Under the pieces are notes generated by a model, which saw only the letters and a program-made list of their open reading frames with translations, was not told where the DNA came from and ran no database searches. Below, one piece after another: positions 60,254 to 64,000 of a stretch of 64,000 nt of DNA (the stretch's first letter is position 1; each line of letters starts with the position of its first letter). This DNA is from Sphingomonas immobilis (GTDB lineage Bacteria > Pseudomonadota > Alphaproteobacteria > Sphingomonadales > Sphingomonadaceae). Where the stretch lies: positions 152,757-216,756 of the forward strand of contig NZ_JAUQSZ010000007.1 of the NCBI RefSeq assembly GCF_030580995.1. The letters run 5' to 3'. The translations under genes and the position numbers were made by a program.

Positions 60254-61099
60254 TCAGGCCGCGCGGCGCGCGATCGCCTCGGCGAGCGCCAGCAGCCGCG
60301 TGGCCTCGTCGACATGAAGCTGCTCGACCATCGCCCCGCCGATCCGCGCCACGCCGAGGCCCTGGGCGCGCGCCTCCTCCCACGCCGCGACCATCGCGCG
60401 GGCGCGCTCGATCTCGGCGGGCTGCGGCGCGAAGGCGCGGTTGGCGATCTCGATGGAATTGGGATGGACCAGCGACTTGCCGTCGAAGCCGAGCGCGACG
60501 CCCTGCCGGCAGACATCCTCGAGTCCCGCGAGATCGTCGAGATCGAGATGCACGCCGTCGATCGCCGCCAGCCCATAGGCGCGTGCGGCGAGCAGCATCA
60601 GCGACAGCGACGTCAGCAGCGGCGTGCGATCCGGCGTATGCCGTGCGCGCAATTCCTTGGCGAGATCGTTGGTGCCGGCGACGAACCCGGCCAGCCGGTC
60701 CGAAGCGCCCGCGATCTCGGCCGCGCGCAGTACACCCATCGGCGTCTCGATCATGCACCAGATCGGGTGATTCGTCTTGGCGGCCACCGCGATCACGGTC
60801 TCGGGCCGTTCGACCTTGGGGAGCAGGATGCCATGAATCGCGAGCGTGTTCGCGAGCGCGAAATCCTCGGCGACGGCATCGCCGCCCACCCGCAGGATCA
60901 GCTCGCACTCGCCGTAGCCGCCCGCCGCGACGGCCTGGGCGATCGTTTCGCGCGCGAGGCCCTTGTTCTCCGGCGATACCGCATCCTCGAGATCGAAGAT
61001 GATCGCGTCGCACGCGAGGCCGCGCGCCTTCTCCAGCGCGCGCGCCTTGTCGCCGGGAATGTAGAGCATCGAGCGGCGCGGGCGGATGGTCGTCGTCAT
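60254..61099 (-). CDS. HpcH/HpaI aldolase family, CitE-like
   Basis: 281 residues. RRSMLYIPGDKARALEKARGLACDAIIFDLEDAVSPENKGLAR, ILLPKVERPETVIAVA, IETPMGVLRAAEIAG, GTNDLAKELR and GFDGKSLVHPNSIEIANRAFAP are the CitE/L-malyl-CoA lyase pattern, with the metal ligands Glu and Asp. No CitD/CitF partners lie nearby, so a stand-alone CoA-ester lyase or thioesterase role is likelier than citrate lyase. Upstream of the Lrp-type gene by 78 bases on the same strand. Confidence 0.9.
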   Translation of the reverse strand: MTTTIRPRRSMLYIPGDKARALEKARGLACDAIIFDLEDAVSPENKGLARETIAQAVAAGGYGECELILRVGGDAVAEDFALANTLAIHGILLPKVERPETVIAVAAKTNHPIWCMIETPMGVLRAAEIAGASDRLAGFVAGTNDLAKELRARHTPDRTPLLTSLSLMLLAARAYGLAAIDGVHLDLDDLAGLEDVCRQGVALGFDGKSLVHPNSIEIANRAFAPQPAEIERARAMVAAWEEARAQGLGVARIGGAMVEQLHVDEATRLLALAEAIARRAA

Positions 61100-61206
61100 G
61101 CCGTGTGATTGGCGGCGGTCGGGTGCCGATGCAAGCGCGATCGCATTCTCGCTGATCTAGGGTCTTGCATCCGAGAATCAGCCAGCTATAGAGGCCGCCC
61201 GCGCAT

Positions 61207-61281
61207 TCCCTGATAGCTCAGCGGTAGAGCTCTCGACTGTTAATCGAGCGGCCGTTGGTTCGAATCCAACTCAGGGAGCCA
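61207..61281 (+). tRNA. tRNA-Asn (GTT anticodon)
   Basis: 75 bases with encoded CCA: acceptor TCCCTGA pairs with TCAGGGA, D-arm GCTC-AGCGGTA-GAGC, anticodon stem TCGA/TCGA around loop with GTT (CTGTTAA), T-arm GTTGG-TTCGAAT-CCAAC. Convergent with nadK. Confidence 0.97.
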
Positions 61282-61296
61282 GCGCTTCTTCAGCGC

Positions 61297-62085
61297 TTAC
61301 GAGACGAACTGCTCCATTGTGATGCGGTCGTCGAGCGCGTGTTCGGGATCGAACAGCAACGTCAGCTCGCGCGAGCGGTCGATCGCGACCTCCACGGTGG
61401 CGACGTCACGGACCTCGCGCTGATCGGCGACGGCGCTGACCGGGCGCTTGCCGGGCTCCAGCACGCGAATTGCGATCCGCGCCTTGTCGGGCAGAATCGC
61501 GCCGCGCCAGCGCCGCGGGCGGAACGGGCTGATCGGCGTCAGCGCGAGCAATGCGGAGCCCAGCGGCAGGATCGGGCCCTGCGCCGACAAATTGTAGGCG
61601 GTCGATCCGGCCGGTGTCGCCACCAGGATGCCGTCGCACGCCAGCTCGGGCAGCACGACGCGGTCGTTGACGCTCACCTCCAGCTTGGCGGTCTGGCGCG
61701 TCTCGCGCAGCATCGACACTTCGTTGATCGCGGGCATGGTGAAGACCTCGCCCGACATCGTCGTCGCCTTCATCGACAGCGGCAGCACCTTGAACGGCTT
61801 GGTGCGCGCCAGCCGCCCGTCGAGATCGTGGTAGCGCCACTCGTTCATCAGGAAGCCGACCGTGCCGAGGTTCATCCCGAACACCGGCACCGGCGCGCCG
61901 CGCCGCTCGAACATCGCGTGCAGCGTCTGCAGCAGGAAACCGTCGCCGCCCAGCGCGACGATCAGCTCGGCCTCCTCGGGCGGCACCCAGTCATACGAAT
62001 CGGCAAGCTCCGCCGCGGCAGCCTGCGCGGGCGGGGTGGGCGAGGCGACGAGCGCCCGCTTCTGCGGTGCGGAACCGTGATCCAT
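61297..62085 (-). CDS. nadK: NAD kinase
   Basis: 262 residues, slightly short for the family but with all key parts: LIVALGGDGFLLQTLHAMF (GGDG), GMNLGTVGFLMNE (NE), CDGILVATPAGSTAYNLSAQGPIL. Phosphorylates NAD to NADP in the cytoplasm. ATG at 62085 lies one base after the moaA stop, so the two are one transcript. Confidence 0.95.
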   Translation of the reverse strand: MDHGSAPQKRALVASPTPPAQAAAAELADSYDWVPPEEAELIVALGGDGFLLQTLHAMFERRGAPVPVFGMNLGTVGFLMNEWRYHDLDGRLARTKPFKVLPLSMKATTMSGEVFTMPAINEVSMLRETRQTAKLEVSVNDRVVLPELACDGILVATPAGSTAYNLSAQGPILPLGSALLALTPISPFRPRRWRGAILPDKARIAIRVLEPGKRPVSAVADQREVRDVATVEVAIDRSRELTLLFDPEHALDDRITMEQFVS

Positions 62086-62086
62086 G

Positions 62087-63088
62087 TCAGCCGCCGGTGA
62101 CGCTCATGTGGCGGGCGACGGCGGGGGCGGCTGCGGCGATGTCGAAATCATGCCGCGCGGGCTTGCTGGCGAGCGCACGGTCGAGCGCCGCGTCGAGGTC
62201 GCCGCCACGCAGCGCCGCCTTCAGGTCGACGCGGTCGTCATGGCCGAGGCAGGTGTAAAGCATCCCGTCGGTGGTCAGCCGCACGCGGTTGCACGTCTCG
62301 CAGAAATTGGCGGTCAGCGGCGAGATCAGCCCAAGCCGCGTCTCGGAACCCGTCACCCGCCAATAGCGCGCCGGCCCACCGCTGCGATGCGCGTCGCGCA
62401 CGAGAGCGAAGCGCGCGGAGAGATCGTCCATCACGGCGGTCAGCGGCAGAAAGCGATCGGCGCGGTCCTCGCCAATGCTCCCGAGCGGCATCGTCTCGAT
62501 CAGCGTCAGGTCGTGGCCCTCGGCGATGCACCATTTCAGCATCGGTGCGATCTCGGCCTCGTTGAGCCCTTTCAGCGCGACCATGTTGATCTTCACCGCC
62601 AGCCCCGCCGCCTTCGCCGCCGCGATACCGCCAAGCACGCGCACGACGTCGCCGTGGCGCGTGATGTGGCGGAAAGTGTCCGGGTCGCGGCTGTCGAGGC
62701 TGACGTTGATGCGCCGTATCCCCGCATCGAACAGCGCCCCGGCATGATCGGCGAGCCGGTTGCCGTTGGTCGTCATCGTCAGCTCGTCCAGCCCGGCCCC
62801 CACATGCCGCCCGATCCGCCGCACGAGGTCTCCCACGTCGCGGCGCACCAGCGGCTCGCCCCCCGTCAGCCGGATTTTCCGAACCCCGCGCGCGATGAAG
62901 CGATCGGCGATCAGCGCGATTTCCTCCAGCCCGAGCAGCGCGCTCTTCGGCAGGAAGGTCATCTCCTCCGCCATGCAATAGCGGCAGCGCAGGTCGCAGC
63001 GATCGGTCACCGAAATGCGCAGATAGCTGATCGTCCGGCCGTGGCGGTCCAGCAGGGGAGGGGCGATCAGGGCGGGCGCGGATGCCAT
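62087..63088 (-). CDS. moaA: GTP 3',8-cyclase MoaA
   Basis: 333 residues. Radical SAM cluster C31, C35, C38 (RCDLRCRYCMAEE), LTGGEPLVRRDV (SAM), TTNGNRL, and a C-terminal second cluster with FCETCNRVRLTTDGMLYTCL. The protein ends in Gly-Gly, needed for activity with MoaC. First step of molybdenum-cofactor synthesis. Co-transcribed with nadK; other moa genes are not in the window. Confidence 0.97.
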   Translation of the reverse strand: MASAPALIAPPLLDRHGRTISYLRISVTDRCDLRCRYCMAEEMTFLPKSALLGLEEIALIADRFIARGVRKIRLTGGEPLVRRDVGDLVRRIGRHVGAGLDELTMTTNGNRLADHAGALFDAGIRRINVSLDSRDPDTFRHITRHGDVVRVLGGIAAAKAAGLAVKINMVALKGLNEAEIAPMLKWCIAEGHDLTLIETMPLGSIGEDRADRFLPLTAVMDDLSARFALVRDAHRSGGPARYWRVTGSETRLGLISPLTANFCETCNRVRLTTDGMLYTCLGHDDRVDLKAALRGGDLDAALDRALASKPARHDFDIAAAAPAVARHMSVTGG

Positions 63089-63136
63089 GTATGAGAGCTA
63101 GGCCCTCGAGAGAGCGCGGACAAGTGCCCACCGGAA

Positions 63137-63219
63137 CCGTTCGTGCTGAGCGCAGTCGAAGCACGTGCCACAAACGACACGCCCGCGACACGTCCTTCGA
63201 CTTCGCTCAGGACGAACGG
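63137..63219. repeat. dispersed inverted repeat, family A copy 4
   Basis: Arms CCGTTCGTGCTGAGCGCAGT (63137-63156) and CTTCGCTCAGGACGAACGGG (63201-63220) pair over about 30 bases. It lies between the divergent moaA and the signalling gene. Confidence 0.85.
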
Positions 63220-63265
63220 GTGTGTAGGACGTTTCCTTTAACATCTCCGCGGCATACACACGCGC

Positions 63266-64000
63266 ATGGGTCGCGAGGGGGCAGGGTTGAGCGAAGACGG
63301 GCTGCATGCCGCCGCGGGCGCTACCCCCCTGTTCATCCTGTCCTTCCGCCAGCGCGACGAGCTCGCGTCGCTGGCCGGGGGCGCGGGGTGGCAGGTCGTC
63401 GCGGCGCGCCGCGCGGGCGGTGTCGAGCGCCGCTTTCTCGCCAGTGGTGCTGCGGTCGCGGTGGTCGATGCGCGCGGCGCGCTCGCCGACGGTCTCGAAG
63501 GCGCGCGCCAGCTTGGCCCCGCGATCGAGGCCAATGGCGGCGCGATGCTCGTGCTGGTGTCGCGCGGCGATCAGGATGCGATCGCTGCGCTGTACGAGGC
63601 GGGCGCGACGCATTTCCTCTCCAGCCCTTCCAGCGAAGCGGAGTTCCTGCAGGCGCTGCGCTATGCCGCGCGCCACGCGATGCGGATGGCTGGCGAGTGG
63701 CGCGCCTCGGCCAGCGCCGAGCCGCTCGGCTGGCGGCTCGATCTCGCCGAGCGCACGGTTCTGCTGACGCCTGCCTTCGCGCGGCTGCTCGGCGTCGACG
63801 AGCAGCCCGGCCTCGCGCAGATGCTGCGGCGGATCGAGCCGCGCGAGCGCCCCGCCGCGCTCGCCGCGCTGCGCCGGATCACCGCCGAAAAGCCCGCGAC
63901 CGCCTTCGCGCACGACCTGTCCGGCATCGGCCGCGTCGTGCAGCATCTCCATCTCGATGCCGCCGGCGCGCGCGTCGATGCCATCGTCGAGCCGCTCGGT
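63266..64000 (+). CDS. receiver-like signalling protein, N-terminal part (runs off window)
   Basis: The frame from ATG 63266 is open to the window end, 245 codons. The first 120 residues (LFILSFRQRDELASLA, VAVVDARGALADGLEGARQLG, GGAMLVLVSRGDQDAIAALYEAGATHFLSSP) read as a response-regulator-like alpha/beta domain, but the phospho-Asp site is VVDARG, close to normal. A PAS-like segment follows (LGWRLDLAERTVLLTPAFARLLGV). In sphingomonads this arrangement usually continues into GGDEF/EAL domains; that part is not in the window and is a guess. A TTG at 63287 (LSEDGL) is an alternative start. Confidence 0.75.
   Translation, partial: MGREGAGLSEDGLHAAAGATPLFILSFRQRDELASLAGGAGWQVVAARRAGGVERRFLASGAAVAVVDARGALADGLEGARQLGPAIEANGGAMLVLVSRGDQDAIAALYEAGATHFLSSPSSEAEFLQALRYAARHAMRMAGEWRASASAEPLGWRLDLAERTVLLTPAFARLLGVDEQPGLAQMLRRIEPRERPAALAALRRITAEKPATAFAHDLSGIGRVVQHLHLDAAGARVDAIVEPLG

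Noticed and set aside
63098..63952. A 284-codon minus-strand frame at the window end
   Set aside because: The plus-strand frame from 63266 has receiver-like and PAS-like segments and runs off the window; the minus frame has none and reads through a repeat.

Overview
The window is GC-rich (high-GC wobble positions throughout), gene-dense alphaproteobacterial chromosome, most probably a Sphingomonas or close relative. The call rests on the complete hpn hopanoid locus, the Tad-pilus genes, the AsnC/Lrp regulators, the large TonB-dependent receptor, and several families of dispersed inverted repeats of the type common between sphingomonad genes. No species can be named from sequence alone.

Layout. 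1-2.1 kb: end of a Tad pilus operon (tadE-like fragment, tadG-like vWA protein). 2.2-18.5 kb: housekeeping and scattered genes: a squalene/phytoene-synthase-like protein, an EF-hand protein, trmFO, a SRPBCC membrane protein, a fatty acid desaturase unit with a GbsR/MarR-type regulator and two matching palindromes, DUF488 and DUF952 proteins, gyrA, yaaA, a TPR protein, an Lrp regulator, a hybrid-looking histidine kinase and a polysaccharide deacetylase. 18.5-21.9 kb: two tRNAs, a Wzx-like flippase, a GST and a small lipoprotein.

21.8-29.4 kb (minus strand): a compact nonribosomal peptide unit: a free-standing A-PCP protein whose specificity residues read as leucine, a cytochrome P450, a C-A-PCP-TE synthetase whose residues read as glycine and whose thioesterase has Cys in place of Ser, and a phosphopantetheinyl transferase. 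The four genes are joined by 1-4 base overlaps or a 1-base gap. The simplest reading is a tailored Leu-Gly dipeptide; I know of no described product matching this layout.

29.6-52.0 kb: an unusually complete hopanoid locus in several facing operons. hpnABCDE-shc-hpnG run on the minus strand and make squalene, diploptene and the ribosylated side chain. ispH-hpnH run on the plus strand. hpnM with an mlaA-like gene, and a DUF2141 gene with hpnN, are the transport part. hpnI-hpnJ-small ORF-hpnK-ferritin-like protein-hpnL-membrane protein make and handle the cyclitol-ether head group. A ParD/ParE toxin-antitoxin pair sits between hpnH and hpnG. The ferritin-like protein has a full di-iron ligand set and is the best candidate for an undescribed hopanoid-modifying enzyme.

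52.0-61.1 kb (minus strand): a peptide or amidated-compound uptake locus: an AsnC/Lrp regulator, a TonB-dependent receptor, an M20 amidohydrolase and a large zinc metalloprotease, with a CitE-like lyase upstream. 61.2-64.0 kb: tRNA-Asn, nadK, moaA, and the start of a receiver-like signalling protein that runs off the window end. No CRISPR array, rRNA, insertion sequence or phage gene was seen.
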